Below, in pieces: positions 13,877-23,730 of a stretch of 39,402 nt of DNA. The number at the start of each line of letters is the position of its first letter. Positions within the stretch are counted from its first letter, which is position 1. The DNA lies in IMG/VR virus record IMGVR_UViG_3300037119_011606, positions 1 to 39,402 of that record; one strand, written 5' to 3'. The stretch comes from a virus. Made by a program: the position numbers and the translations under genes. The notes under the pieces are model-generated. The model searched no databases and was not told the DNA's origin. It saw nothing but the letters and a program-made list of their open reading frames with translations.

Positions 13877-14278
13877 TTACTCTTCTCCTTTTGTGTCCGG
13901 TTCGGGGACTGGTTCAGCGACATCCGGTATGCCGCTAGTCCGTCGTGCTGCCAGTAATGCAACGGTACCGTAGACAAACATACCGTTGGCGTCCTGCGTA
14001 TTAAAGGCTTCCCACCACTTGATTAATGAGTTATAAAAAGCACTCGGGTCTACGGTTTTAGATAATACCGATAATTCATCCCAATTACTCACTTCAGCTT
14101 TCCCCACCAAGGTTATTACTTTATCCTCTGCGGATTTACTTCTGCGGCGACCGACGACTATTGAGATTGCTTCCTTAATAGTGGCCTCATCCTCCTTGAC
14201 AAAGAAGTCCTTACCCTCCTGCGGTAGGATGTCAAACATCTGGTCTACCTTGGCTATGACTGCTTCACTCACCGGCAC
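13877..14278 (-). CDS. Hypothetical protein
   Basis: A 133-residue protein, helical in the first 110 residues with a basic cluster VVGRRRSKSAEDK in the middle and an acidic Pro-rich tail (PVPEPDTKGEE). The start is GTG after AAGGAGAG. It sits between the tail-fibre-like protein and another hypothetical protein at the end of the structural operon. No motif gives a role. Confidence 0.72.
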   Translation of the reverse strand: MPVSEAVIAKVDQMFDILPQEGKDFFVKEDEATIKEAISIVVGRRRSKSAEDKVITLVGKAEVSNWDELSVLSKTVDPSAFYNSLIKWWEAFNTQDANGMFVYGTVALLAARRTSGIPDVAEPVPEPDTKGEE

Positions 14279-14287
14279 ATTCTCTCC

Positions 14288-14968
14288 TTATGTAGCCTTC
14301 AAGAATCCGCTGGCATCACGGGTTACTTCTCTGATCGCACCGTCTACCCACAACCATACCTTGTCATCGCCCATCGCAAACATGGTGCGGCCAGCATTCA
14401 GGTTGAAGAAGTTGTACCGCCCCACTCCAAACGTGCCGACATTGAGCCCTTGCTTGAACCCACGTACAGCGTCCGTTATGCGGATACCGGTGTCAGCATT
14501 GGTACCAGGAGTGTTGATATAGATCTCAGCCAGCGTAGTTGGACGTAGTATGTAGAGTGCGTAGCCGGGAGGTGGTGTACCACCCAAGCCTAAGTTACCG
14601 GTGTCGCCTTTCAGGTGGGCCACTAAGCTGGCACTAGAGTAAAACTCAAAGTCACCCTGGTTACTCGGGTAGGTAGACCCGATCATCCGGATACTGGCCC
14701 CACCAGCACCTATCCCAGTCCCCGCACACAAAGCAAGTAAGCCACTGCTGTTGGCATTCTTGATTATCATCTGGTTGACTGAGGACGTAATAGATCCAGC
14801 CAAACCCAGGTTGCCAAGTCCGTTCAGGCTCCTACCACCGGCCGCTACATCACCCCTCCACTGATAAAACTGAGTAAGTATCTGCTCTAACTGGTCTATC
14901 TTGATTACGTAGTTACCGTCTGCGTTGACCGGTACCTCGGGGAGTGTTAACCAGCTAGGGGTAGGCAT
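14288..14968 (-). CDS. Tail fibre/tip-like structural protein
   Basis: A 226-residue protein, beta-rich and Gly/Asn-rich (RSLNGLGNLGLAGSITSS, GTGIGAGGASIRMIG), ending with DDKVWLWVDGAIREVTRD, a C-terminal segment common in phage fibre and appendage proteins. It follows the long tail hub protein and one small gene, the usual place for receptor-binding parts. It probably trimerises at the tail tip; this is inferred from composition and position. A GGAG site and a palindrome copy precede the ATG. Confidence 0.7.
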   Translation of the reverse strand: MPTPSWLTLPEVPVNADGNYVIKIDQLEQILTQFYQWRGDVAAGGRSLNGLGNLGLAGSITSSVNQMIIKNANSSGLLALCAGTGIGAGGASIRMIGSTYPSNQGDFEFYSSASLVAHLKGDTGNLGLGGTPPPGYALYILRPTTLAEIYINTPGTNADTGIRITDAVRGFKQGLNVGTFGVGRYNFFNLNAGRTMFAMGDDKVWLWVDGAIREVTRDASGFLKAT

Positions 14969-14979
14969 CGTGTCTCCTG

Positions 14980-14992
14980 TTTACTTAGTAAA
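14980..14992. repeat. Dispersed palindrome TTTACTWAGTAAA, copy 7
   Basis: Exact copy directly after the TAA stop of the 15325 gene and directly before the CAGGAG ribosome-binding site of the next gene, the same layout as copy 1. Confidence 0.95.
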
Positions 14993-15325
14993 TTATGCTG
15001 CCTCTACACTGGCGAACGGGTCATCCAATGATGGTATCTCCGGTACGGCCACGGGTCCTGGTGCTGGCTTCTCATCAACCGTGTGCAGGTTCAAGGCCCA
15101 GTTGTTGTCAGCGTCCTTGACCAACTCGTAATTGACATACTTCTCCGGGTCCAACCCAAACGATTTTACAATCGCATCGGTATGACGTTTGTCCTCACCA
15201 ATGAGTACCTGAACGGTCATCGGTAGGGTTATGGTAATCATGCTCTGGGTATGCTTAATCTGCTGCATGCGATCATGGATCGCATCCCCGTGGGCTGTAG
15301 GTATCGTGATTCTTTCAGTCGCCAT
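14993..15325 (-). CDS. Small hypothetical tail-region protein
   Basis: A 110-residue protein. The N-terminus (MATERITIPTAHGDAIHDRM) and the repeated TITL/TVQVLIGE strands suggest a small alpha/beta fold; the C-terminus is Pro-rich and acidic (APGPVAVPEIPSLDD). An AGGAG site lies upstream. It is placed directly after the tail hub and before a fibre-like gene, so a minor tail or chaperone role is possible. Unrecognised. Confidence 0.72.
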   Translation of the reverse strand: MATERITIPTAHGDAIHDRMQQIKHTQSMITITLPMTVQVLIGEDKRHTDAIVKSFGLDPEKYVNYELVKDADNNWALNLHTVDEKPAPGPVAVPEIPSLDDPFASVEAA

Positions 15326-15343
15326 TTGACTATTATCTCCTAT

Positions 15344-18300
15344 TCAGAACAGAGTTACTATACCACCGGCTACTTGCATATTGAAGGACCCACCACCTAC
15401 TAACATAATGTTCCTGGTGGTTGGTCCGGTGTGTCCCAACACTCCACCTACTTGGTACTGATTGGCTACTACCAACCCGTTGAGTGCATCCATACGAATG
15501 GTGATAATCCCCGACGCATACAGAACCAATTCCCCGCACGTTGGATTAAACGGGTGACGGTTCAGAGAGGCTACCTTCTGAGGTGTGCCCACCACGTTGT
15601 TGTTATAGACAACTATTCCACGACTTACTACGTTGGTTGTGGCTCCTGAGTTGTCGGTGGCTTTGAGTGCCAATACAGCATAGGTAGGGTCAAAGTAAGC
15701 CGGGGATATCTCCACCGCACTGGTAGACCCAAGTGCAACCACACTGAAGTTAGCGTTGGTGATTCTAAGTCCAAGGTTGTCACACTCCATCAATGGACTG
15801 GCGAAGTTAGGACCTACCCGGAGGTTGAGAAAGTAACCACCCTGCCACCCCAGGTAACTACCTATCAGGGCTACCATTGAGCCTGAACCGTCGTTGATCT
15901 TAACTAATGGTGGACGGTCAGTAGAAGCCCCTCCGGCTCCCGGAGTTGGACCTACCAGCAACTCATTGGTGGCCATCTCAATACTACGCACGGCCCCCGC
16001 TGCAATCTTCCCGGCCGTAATCGCACTCGCCGCAACAAAGGTAGCTGTGACGGAGTTGAACTCCATATCACCAATCCCGGCAATCTTCTTATACCGGTTG
16101 AGGGAAGCCACCCAACGATAGCCAGTGTCGTTAGTAGTGTTGTGTACCTGGACAACGCCTATTGAAGTCTTGGTGAATGAAGCTGGAAGTACCTTGTAAT
16201 CCACACCCCCGACATTGATAGTCTCTTCAATGGCCCCTACTAACTTGACCGGTTCGATACCCGCCGCGAAGTCAGATACGTTGAGGTCTGGAAGTGCGGC
16301 GTTAGTTATGGTTCCACCTTGGGCCGTGATGAATAATGGTCCTACTCTAGGGCTAGTAGCTATCGGTGCTTCTTTGTTATAGACGTCCACCGTGACGGCA
16401 AACAAGTACATCCCGGACGCTACTACCACCGGCCACTTATCAGTGATGAAACTTTGCTTAGTCTCTATCCCCGTCAACGCCTTGGCTTCCGGTGCGGCCC
16501 CGAACCCTCCACCGGCCGCATTACCTATATAAATCTTGACCCCCGCATACCCAGGGTATTGCTCTGTGTTGGGCTTTAACCACGTACCGGTGTAGCCGTA
16601 GACATTGTTACCAAACTCATCCTTGGCATACACCACCGACGCCAGAAACGCACTTACCGGAGGTTGGGTAGTCGGTGGTGGTTGAAGAGTGAATACTTCA
16701 GTTTGAGGAGTTACACCCGGTTCATACTCATTGATATTGAGTCCCTTATCAACTGACAGACAATAGAAGAATACCCCAGGCTCAGGAGCACTAGGCGTGT
16801 TCTCTATGACGCAATCCTCACCGTTGTCTACCTCTACCCCGGTTAGCTTGTAGTGGTTCGTATCCGCTCGAACCATGAATACTACACCACCACCGAAGTT
16901 AATGTTAGTAACCGGGTCATCCCACCTAGCAGGGGCCACTAAGTCATATGACCCATCACCTTTTTGACGATAGAAGGGATTCTGTATCCGGAAGTTCCGG
17001 ACTAGTGGCGCGTGCTCACCACCAGGGGGTCCTAGTGGTTGCTCGATATGAAGAATTACATGCTTGGTTACGCCGTAGACAATCGTATTCCTTGGGTTCT
17101 TTACAGCGTTAGACCAGGGTACCAAATACAGGATTATGTCCCCAGTCTCCCCCAACGTATACGGCCCAATTTGTATACTAAGTAAATTCGCACTAATCCC
17201 AGATACAGCTTCAGCCCGCCGCCCACTGGTGTACTCGAATACTAAGTCATACCCTCCCAAAGCGGCCGCTTTCGGGTCATACGGGTTGTTGGTCCATCCC
17301 AGTGTGGCTTCCCAAACTGGCGCACCCCCCTGAATATTGCTGTATGTGACCGGCTGACCAGCCGCATTGTTGATAACAAAAAACGTCTCGGCATTTGGTG
17401 CGTACTCGTTACCTTCCGGGTCCGGAGACTTAGGAGTAACCTCGTACCTCACACTAGGAGAATCTTCGATCCTGTTGTGTATCTCCTTACTCGCACTCAC
17501 TACCTTAGTACGCCAAAACTGGGTTGCCGTGGGTGCTGGATAGTCGAACCTTACAAACTTCAAGTCAGAGTTGTACTCAAACTCGGCTACCTGGACGAAT
17601 CCATTGTTCTCAGTAACGACAACTGTGTCGGCATCATCCGAGACAACTATACCTACATCCCCGTCATCCTCGCCCACCAGGGCCGGTGGTGCATCGGCAT
17701 TATCCGGAGCTTGGTTATACACTATCAACCGGTCAACATCACCACTGACACCAGCGGCAAACGTGACGGGGATAGTTACTTCAGCTAATAGGCGTGTGCC
17801 ATCCTCTGGTGCGAACTTCTTGATAACCTTGGCCACACCAAGTACCGCGTGCGGCAACGGTGACAGACCACTCCCGTCTGTCTCTCCGGGCAACTGCACC
17901 ACTGATGAACTCGACGCCTGACCGGTGAGTCCCCTGAAGTAGTCAACTACATCCTGACTCAATGAGTACTTGGTCAAAGTCAACTCGTACAGTAGCCATC
18001 CCCCAGGCTCCATACTATTGGCCGGGTCCCCACACCCTGTTATGGTTGCGGATACAGTCTCTATCAGTAGGTCAACATCACCTCCAGAGTTAGGTGCAGT
18101 CGTGTTGAGGGTAACTATACCTCCAGGCTGTAACTTGTCAGCATTACCGATGTAACCCCGTGCCGACAACTTATACTGTTTGGGTAAGTAACCAAGTGGC
18201 GCACCATTGGCGTGGGGACAGTGGGCCTTCAGCAGACTGAGTGCTTTAGTCTCTCCAGCTTCGGCCGTGGCAATGGTTGAGTCCTCAAACATCAACTCAT

Positions 18301-19297
18301 ACACCCCAGACGCACCAATAAACTCATAGTCTTCAATCGACTGACGTTGAGCTATTTCGGCCGTGTCTTCTACCTCAATGATATTGCCGCCGATAGGGTG
18401 GTAGATGATCTTAAGTTCCTGACCGGCTCCAATGGGCGGGTCGTCTGGATTCTGGTACAGGGTTGACCCGCCGTACTCAAATGTCCAGTCGGCCGTAGCG
18501 ATCTCACTACGTAAGCCGAATGTGTTGGGTACACCATCTAACTCAACACTTAGTACTTGTTCGATAGCTATGGGTTGGCTTGACTCATCCTCAAAGTCAA
18601 ACTCCTGTGCCGTACCGTCACCCGTTGCTGTATCCTCAATCGGCGAAAACGCATCGAACGAGATAGACAGCTTGATCCGGTTTGCGTAGTCCGCTCTGTT
18701 CTCTGTGATTACCGGGTCATGGAAGTTATTGTTAGATGCATTGAATACGATGTCAGTCTCTACGCCAGTAAGTGGGCCGAAGTGAAGGAATATCTCAGGA
18801 TCAACATAAGTAACATACCCACTAAGGTCTTGTAACTTCAACAGTGCTTCCCACACTGTCAGACCTACGAATGTGATGGTACCTATCTGTTCAGCACTCG
18901 CACCAGGACTAATAAACCCTTCACCGGTGGTAAGGATTCCTTCATTCACTGAGTTAACAAGGTCTGTTACAATGGCACCGGCATTCATACCGAAGTAGAC
19001 TTTAGGCCCGCAGTAGCGCTTAGTTAGACGGGACTCCCACGACACAACCGTAACGTCCTGCCAAGTCCAGTTGTACTGTGGTGATATACGAGTGTGGACT
19101 ACCTCATCGTTAGTCCCTCCGAATACAGCTACACCGTGACTATCGTAGGCTTTGAACTGCTGACCGGGAACGGCCGCTAACTCAGTACTCCGGATGCGGT
19201 AGACAGCACGTCCGGGTTCCCTCATATTACGCGAGAAGGAGAATGAACCTTCTGCTATTGAATGTGCTGCACCATCAATCAGGAACCCTACGGCCAC
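15344..19297 (-). CDS. Large tail hub / central tail-tip protein with fibronectin-like repeats
   Basis: A 1317-residue protein directly after the tape measure, where siphophages carry the tail hub and tip. The first 450 residues contain an early AHSIAEGSFSFSRN segment and a hub-like region (VWEALLKLQDLSGYVTYVDP, EIFLHFGPLTG). The middle has several beta-sandwich, fibronectin-III-like repeats of about 100 residues. The last 250 residues are fibre-like (PPLVKINDGSGSMVALIGS). It probably closes the tail tube and contacts the receptor. The start is GTG, overlapping the TAG of the tape-measure gene by one base. A near-exact palindrome copy lies in its coding region. Confidence 0.85.
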   Translation of the reverse strand: MAVGFLIDGAAHSIAEGSFSFSRNMREPGRAVYRIRSTELAAVPGQQFKAYDSHGVAVFGGTNDEVVHTRISPQYNWTWQDVTVVSWESRLTKRYCGPKVYFGMNAGAIVTDLVNSVNEGILTTGEGFISPGASAEQIGTITFVGLTVWEALLKLQDLSGYVTYVDPEIFLHFGPLTGVETDIVFNASNNNFHDPVITENRADYANRIKLSISFDAFSPIEDTATGDGTAQEFDFEDESSQPIAIEQVLSVELDGVPNTFGLRSEIATADWTFEYGGSTLYQNPDDPPIGAGQELKIIYHPIGGNIIEVEDTAEIAQRQSIEDYEFIGASGVYELMFEDSTIATAEAGETKALSLLKAHCPHANGAPLGYLPKQYKLSARGYIGNADKLQPGGIVTLNTTAPNSGGDVDLLIETVSATITGCGDPANSMEPGGWLLYELTLTKYSLSQDVVDYFRGLTGQASSSSVVQLPGETDGSGLSPLPHAVLGVAKVIKKFAPEDGTRLLAEVTIPVTFAAGVSGDVDRLIVYNQAPDNADAPPALVGEDDGDVGIVVSDDADTVVVTENNGFVQVAEFEYNSDLKFVRFDYPAPTATQFWRTKVVSASKEIHNRIEDSPSVRYEVTPKSPDPEGNEYAPNAETFFVINNAAGQPVTYSNIQGGAPVWEATLGWTNNPYDPKAAALGGYDLVFEYTSGRRAEAVSGISANLLSIQIGPYTLGETGDIILYLVPWSNAVKNPRNTIVYGVTKHVILHIEQPLGPPGGEHAPLVRNFRIQNPFYRQKGDGSYDLVAPARWDDPVTNINFGGGVVFMVRADTNHYKLTGVEVDNGEDCVIENTPSAPEPGVFFYCLSVDKGLNINEYEPGVTPQTEVFTLQPPPTTQPPVSAFLASVVYAKDEFGNNVYGYTGTWLKPNTEQYPGYAGVKIYIGNAAGGGFGAAPEAKALTGIETKQSFITDKWPVVVASGMYLFAVTVDVYNKEAPIATSPRVGPLFITAQGGTITNAALPDLNVSDFAAGIEPVKLVGAIEETINVGGVDYKVLPASFTKTSIGVVQVHNTTNDTGYRWVASLNRYKKIAGIGDMEFNSVTATFVAASAITAGKIAAGAVRSIEMATNELLVGPTPGAGGASTDRPPLVKINDGSGSMVALIGSYLGWQGGYFLNLRVGPNFASPLMECDNLGLRITNANFSVVALGSTSAVEISPAYFDPTYAVLALKATDNSGATTNVVSRGIVVYNNNVVGTPQKVASLNRHPFNPTCGELVLYASGIITIRMDALNGLVVANQYQVGGVLGHTGPTTRNIMLVGGGSFNMQVAGGIVTLF
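17174..17186. repeat. Dispersed palindrome, one-mismatch copy (12/13)
   Basis: On the plus strand TATACTAAGTAAA, inside the tail hub gene, where the minus strand encodes N-L-L-S-I in frame. The single change is in an outer half-site base. Confidence 0.7.
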
Positions 19298-22200
19298 TAA
19301 GCCCTCCTACCCCGCACGCCACTAGTCTTCAGTAGTTTAGCCAATTCGTTACCCATTGCGCGAACGTTGGCACCGGCCGCGACTGGCATGTCATTAAGAT
19401 AGAAGTTGTAAGTGTCGCCACCTCCACCACCTCCACCTATCTTGTCGTATATCTGGTTGAGTCTTTGACCCACCACGTCAATACCCTTCATGGTAAAAAA
19501 CGTGTACTCACTGATCCGGAAGGTTTGGCCAAGGATTCCACCGTCAGCCCGTGAGCCAAGGAATAAGGATGCTTGGGCCGTGTTACGTTCGATCTGGTTG
19601 CTAGTTCCCTCCACCCTAAACGTGCCAATTGCGCTGAATATTCCCGCTACAGCACTCGTCAGGTTGGCGGCTAGGTTCAACCCCCCGACAAGCCCGCCCA
19701 ATCCACTAGCGGCCCCAGGACTGCCAGCACCGGTAGGTATAGAGCCGGGGGGTTTGGGCAATTCACCCCCAGGAATCGGGATAGTCGGCAACTGGCTAAC
19801 TCCTGGTACCTGACTGACTCCGGGAATCTTGGGGATACCAGCCGTGTTGCCGAAAATTCCAGCTAGACCTTTCCCAATGATAGGAATCTTTTGTATGATT
19901 CCGTCCATGCTGTTAATGAGGTTTTTGAGGTGGGTACCCACGAAACCCGCAATGGCTTTCGCGCCTTCTTCGACAAACACCCGGAGTACGCTATTACGAG
20001 TCTCGATCAACAATTGATTAAACTTACTTATTTTCTTCTCACCCTCGTCAAAATTCCTAAACGAGTCACCGGCTTGCTTCAGAACGTTGACCAGTCTACC
20101 GGCTTCAAGTGTGCCGTCACGTATACCACGGGCTATTTCCGGCCCGACTGACCCAAACGCTCTCAGCGCAATACGGTTAGCATCAGCGGCCGACGCTGCA
20201 TTCTTAATCTGGCTAATGATCTGTTGCAGACCTTCAATAGGCTGACTGAACCCTTGCTCACTCAAACGTTTCAGTGCGTCCTGAAACGGCTGGATTAACT
20301 TATCAGTGGACTGACTCCCACCAGTAGGTAGGAATATCTCAATCGCCCGTTTGCCGAAGTCGTTGAGTACAGAACTAACCTGACGACTAACACCCCTCCA
20401 CGCACGTTCAAGCCGGTTGGCCCCGTCCAACTGTCTTACTAGTTGTTGGTAATGTTGCTCCTGTTGGACTGTTAACTGTACGCCTTCCTGTTTCGCGGCC
20501 CGGTAGAAATTGACGTATCCACGGGCTAGGTTCCGGGTCGCACCCTCTTGCGTACCTAGTTGGGTGGTTAGCCTAGCAAGGGCTTCCTCCATCGCCCCAA
20601 GGTCAGCACCAGACGTGATACCCAGAGTCTTAAAGTCATCACCTTGTTGTGACGCCGCACCGAATCCACCTTTGGACCCACCACCGAAGAATATGTCAAA
20701 GGTCTTCTTGGCTTCAGCCGAACTAATCAGCTTCATTTCGGCATTCATCATGGCCAACTTCTTGGCACCGTCGAACGCCGCTAAAGCTATCTGGCCCTCC
20801 GCTAACGCATACTCACGTAGGGTATTGATACCAGTACCTGTAGTCTCTGCTGCGGCCGTAGCCGAAGCTGCTAGACCTCCCCGTACCGCCTCAGACGCCA
20901 GAAACGCTGACTTCTCAATCTCCTGGTTACTACTGATAATGGCCGCATTGTTTCCAGCCCCTAACTTATTCAGTAAGGCTATGTAGTAACGTAGACTGAT
21001 CGCACCATCATCATACGCCTTGGTTAATTCCTCGGTGATACCAGTGATGGCACTCTGTTTCTGGAGGGGTTCCAGAGATTTACTAAGTAAATTATATGCC
21101 GCCCCTACTTCCTTGACCTTCTTGGTGTGGTCCTCAATTCCCAGGGTGGTGAATGCCTTCTCCCACACCTCCGCAGCTTTCTTTGCTGCCTTCTCCGCTT
21201 CCTCTGGGTTGATTACCTTGGGTGGCTTTATACTAATGCCGATAGACTTGACGGCACTCTCACCCATGGACTGGTCCCACTTGCGACCACCCAACACACC
21301 TACATCCGAGAACTCACTACGTACTGCGTCCTTCTGTCCTGCCTTCCACTTCTCAAACTTATTGAAGGTCTCATCCAATCCCTGGTTAACCTGGAATAGT
21401 TTGACCCCAACAAACGCGATAGCTCCAGCCATCGCAACCCACGGTAGGGCTACCAGGGCCACACTCAACCCTCTAGCTGCCAATCCCGCCGCAGTCATCG
21501 ACGTACCAAAGATGGTCATCGGCTGTTGAGCTAACTTGGCGGCTTCACTGATACCAAGGATGGCTAGACCTACTTGCCCTGACACTGACAGAATGGGTCC
21601 CACAGATGCGGCTAGACCGGCCACACTGGCCCCGAATACCTTAACCGCCAACGGTGCTTCTTTAGTCGCCGCTATCAGGTCACGAAACGCCTTGACCCCG
21701 GTAGCTGCCATCCCCAGTAAACCTTCAGACACCGGCCGGATAGCCTCTCCCAAGTCGGCCATGGCAAAACGCCACTGTTCCTGGACCTGTTGAAGCTGAC
21801 CGGGAAGGGTCTGGACACGGGCTAGTGCTTCTCCACCAAACCTTTGATCCAAGCCGGTGATGATAGCCGATAATGCAGTATTTGCGTCAATGGCCTTGTC
21901 TTTGACGTCCTTCAATACTTGAGGTGCGGTCTTACCAAGTTGGTTGGCGATAATGTCAACCACATTGATATTGGCATTGGCAAACTGACGTATCTCCTGA
22001 CCGGCAAGGAACCCTTGGTTTTTGACGTCACTGAGGGCCTTGACGATTCTCAACAGAGACTCTTCACCACCACCTGTAGCTGAGACGGTATCGGTAAGTA
22101 TGCGTAGTATCCGGGTGGCTGTAGCTCCATCAGTCCGGAGGTTAGTCATTACCCTCCGTACACCTTCAAGAGTTTGGGCGAAGTTCAACGGGGACTGTAG

Positions 22201-22944
22201 GGACAGTTCCTTGACTTGGTTAAGTACACTAGCCGCTTCTTTACTACTCCCAGTCAACCGGGTAAGAGAAGTTTGGGCTACCTCGATCTCACCGGCCGCT
22301 TGAAATGAAGCCACGCCAAGGGCCACGATTGGACCCGTGACGGCCGCTGTCAGGATCAACCCAGTACTACGGGCATCATAGGCCAGTGACCGGTAGGCAG
22401 TCCTAGCCTTATTCAATCCTTCTATGTGCTTCTCAGTAGCTTCCTGGTTGGATGGTAGGGCCGGGGGCTTTACATTGTTAACATAGTTATCCAACGCCCG
22501 TGTTTGTTCTGCGAACTTCTTTTGACTCTCGGTGAATGACCGTAGGCTTATCTCACCGGCATCATACGCACGTACTATAGTGTTGAAGGCTTGGGTCTGA
22601 CGCTGAAATGACGTCTCGATGTCATTGACCCCTAGTGTACGTAGGGCCTTACCCAGGTCATTAGTCTTAACTGCTGTGTCACTGATGCCAACCGCGAAAC
22701 GGCCAGCTTCGGTAGACATCAACTGCAAAGCACCAGCAACACCCAGACCAGAGTCCCGGAGTTGTGAGAATATCTGGGTACCCTGGTCTTTGACTAGCGC
22801 GTTGCTGACTCTTTGGGCGAACTTATCGGCACTTAGTGCCGCGTTCTCCATGTCCTTAACTGATTCACGTATACCCTGACGGAAATCTTCTCTATCCAGG
22901 GCTAATCGTGCGAATATTTCAGCGATGGGTGTACCAACTGCCAT
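19297..22944 (-). CDS. Tail tape measure protein
   Basis: A 1215-residue tape measure, the longest gene except for the tail hub. The conserved tape-measure domain (about 215-400) shows GEIEVAQTSLTRLTGSSKEA, LNFAQTLEGVRRVMTNLRTD and GQEIRQFANANINVVDIIAN. Two hydrophobic stretches follow near 440 and 500. The rest is helical, with an Ala/Gly/Pro-rich region near 1090 and a basic C-terminus. It sets tail length and is probably ejected with DNA. The ATG is 2 nt after the frameshifted chaperone stop. It carries an exact palindrome copy encoding N-L-L-S-K. Confidence 0.95.
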   Translation of the reverse strand: MAVGTPIAEIFARLALDREDFRQGIRESVKDMENAALSADKFAQRVSNALVKDQGTQIFSQLRDSGLGVAGALQLMSTEAGRFAVGISDTAVKTNDLGKALRTLGVNDIETSFQRQTQAFNTIVRAYDAGEISLRSFTESQKKFAEQTRALDNYVNNVKPPALPSNQEATEKHIEGLNKARTAYRSLAYDARSTGLILTAAVTGPIVALGVASFQAAGEIEVAQTSLTRLTGSSKEAASVLNQVKELSLQSPLNFAQTLEGVRRVMTNLRTDGATATRILRILTDTVSATGGGEESLLRIVKALSDVKNQGFLAGQEIRQFANANINVVDIIANQLGKTAPQVLKDVKDKAIDANTALSAIITGLDQRFGGEALARVQTLPGQLQQVQEQWRFAMADLGEAIRPVSEGLLGMAATGVKAFRDLIAATKEAPLAVKVFGASVAGLAASVGPILSVSGQVGLAILGISEAAKLAQQPMTIFGTSMTAAGLAARGLSVALVALPWVAMAGAIAFVGVKLFQVNQGLDETFNKFEKWKAGQKDAVRSEFSDVGVLGGRKWDQSMGESAVKSIGISIKPPKVINPEEAEKAAKKAAEVWEKAFTTLGIEDHTKKVKEVGAAYNLLSKSLEPLQKQSAITGITEELTKAYDDGAISLRYYIALLNKLGAGNNAAIISSNQEIEKSAFLASEAVRGGLAASATAAAETTGTGINTLREYALAEGQIALAAFDGAKKLAMMNAEMKLISSAEAKKTFDIFFGGGSKGGFGAASQQGDDFKTLGITSGADLGAMEEALARLTTQLGTQEGATRNLARGYVNFYRAAKQEGVQLTVQQEQHYQQLVRQLDGANRLERAWRGVSRQVSSVLNDFGKRAIEIFLPTGGSQSTDKLIQPFQDALKRLSEQGFSQPIEGLQQIISQIKNAASAADANRIALRAFGSVGPEIARGIRDGTLEAGRLVNVLKQAGDSFRNFDEGEKKISKFNQLLIETRNSVLRVFVEEGAKAIAGFVGTHLKNLINSMDGIIQKIPIIGKGLAGIFGNTAGIPKIPGVSQVPGVSQLPTIPIPGGELPKPPGSIPTGAGSPGAASGLGGLVGGLNLAANLTSAVAGIFSAIGTFRVEGTSNQIERNTAQASLFLGSRADGGILGQTFRISEYTFFTMKGIDVVGQRLNQIYDKIGGGGGGGDTYNFYLNDMPVAAGANVRAMGNELAKLLKTSGVRGRRA
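21079..21091. repeat. Dispersed palindrome TTTACTWAGTAAA, copy 8, inside the tape measure gene
   Basis: Exact copy deep inside the tape measure reading frame; the minus strand reads AAT TTA CTT AGT AAA (N-L-L-S-K). It is more than 1.7 kb from either gene end. Confidence 0.95.
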
Positions 22945-22946
22945 AA

Positions 22947-23315
22947 CTAACCCTCCACAGAATCCATGAACTGTTGTTCAGACCGTTGGAACTCTTCCTC
23001 AGTGATCCAGCCTGTATCAGTCTTGATCCACCCCGGCCGCAACTTACGCAACAGGGTAGTCATATACTGCCTAGTCTCTACTACTTCAGGTTTCTGACCC
23101 TCCGGACAATTCTGTGCATTCCAGAGGGTATGGATTTGAGCCTGAATGGAAGCGGTAAAGGATTCTTGTAGTTCCATCTTGCTCCAGTAATCCTCCTCAA
23201 GTAGCTTGAACTGTGCTGGAGTCAAGCTGTAGAACCCGTCATGACTGAGACCCAAACGTGACCTTGCAAAGGTCCATACCTCACCTAAGTAGTCGCGGTC
23301 TGGGTCTTCGGGGAG
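22947..23315 (-). CDS. Tail assembly chaperone, -1 frameshift extension (gpT-like part)
   Basis: This frame is entered from the 23695 gene by a -1 ribosomal shift at the slippery heptamer CCCAAAC (23321-23315 on the minus strand, read C CCA AAC). It adds 122 residues, beginning LPEDPDRDYLGEVW and continuing DGFYSLTPAQFKLLEEDYW, for a 249-residue fusion. Lambda gpG/gpGT uses the same arrangement and sizes. The frame stays open across the stop of the short product; the only internal start is a TTG at 23255 without a clear ribosome-binding site, so separate translation is unlikely. It acts as the chaperone that loads tube protein onto the tape measure. Confidence 0.85.
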   Translation of the reverse strand, partial: LPEDPDRDYLGEVWTFARSRLGLSHDGFYSLTPAQFKLLEEDYWSKMELQESFTASIQAQIHTLWNAQNCPEGQKPEVVETRQYMTTLLRKLRPGWIKTDTGWITEEEFQRSEQQFMDSVEG

Positions 23316-23695
23316 TTTGGGTCCGGTGGTAAGTCTTCCTTCTTACGGGTTGGCGTAGACTTCAAGTACGCTTGAATGATTGCTGGCCCCGCTATTTCGA
23401 TGAGCCAACTAAGATTGTGGCACCACTCAACCACTTCTTCCCGCTTGATATTGCGCTGGTCTTGCGGTACTTCATGTTCTTTACCCATCTGGGTTAAGCA
23501 AGCCCAGATAGAAATCTCCAGACCGTCTGGAGTCTCCAAAGCGGGATACAGGGTCGATATCAGAGGGTTGACGCCAGTCCATCTTGCAATGGCTTTGGCT
23601 ACGTTGTAGTCATAGATCAGTTGGTACACCTCCTCACCTACGGGAAGGTGTACCACTGGATCGAAAATAGGGGAACTGACCGGTTGTTCCTTCAT
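23285..23695 (-). CDS. Tail assembly chaperone, short form (gpG-like)
   Basis: A 136-residue protein just upstream of the tape measure, the canonical site for tail assembly chaperones. The segment YNVAKAIARWTGVNPLIS and the following helices resemble that family. The C-terminus is charged and Pro-rich (KKEDLPPDPNSPKTQTATT), and the frameshift heptamer lies at codons 126-127. An AGGAGAG site precedes the ATG. Both the short and the frameshifted long forms should be made, in a fixed ratio. Confidence 0.85.
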   Translation of the reverse strand: MKEQPVSSPIFDPVVHLPVGEEVYQLIYDYNVAKAIARWTGVNPLISTLYPALETPDGLEISIWACLTQMGKEHEVPQDQRNIKREEVVEWCHNLSWLIEIAGPAIIQAYLKSTPTRKKEDLPPDPNSPKTQTATT

Positions 23696-23711
23696 TTCTT
23701 CTCTCCTGAAA

Positions 23712-23724
23712 TTTACTTAGTAAA
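23712..23724. repeat. Dispersed palindrome TTTACTWAGTAAA, copy 9
   Basis: Exact copy between the stop of the 24186 gene and the AGGAGAG site of the chaperone gene. Confidence 0.95.
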
Positions 23725-23730
23725 CGTCGC

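Noticed and set aside
22947-23255. Independent gene starting at TTG 23255
   Set aside because: The -1 frame is open upstream to the CCCAAAC slip site, and the TTG has no clear ribosome-binding site.
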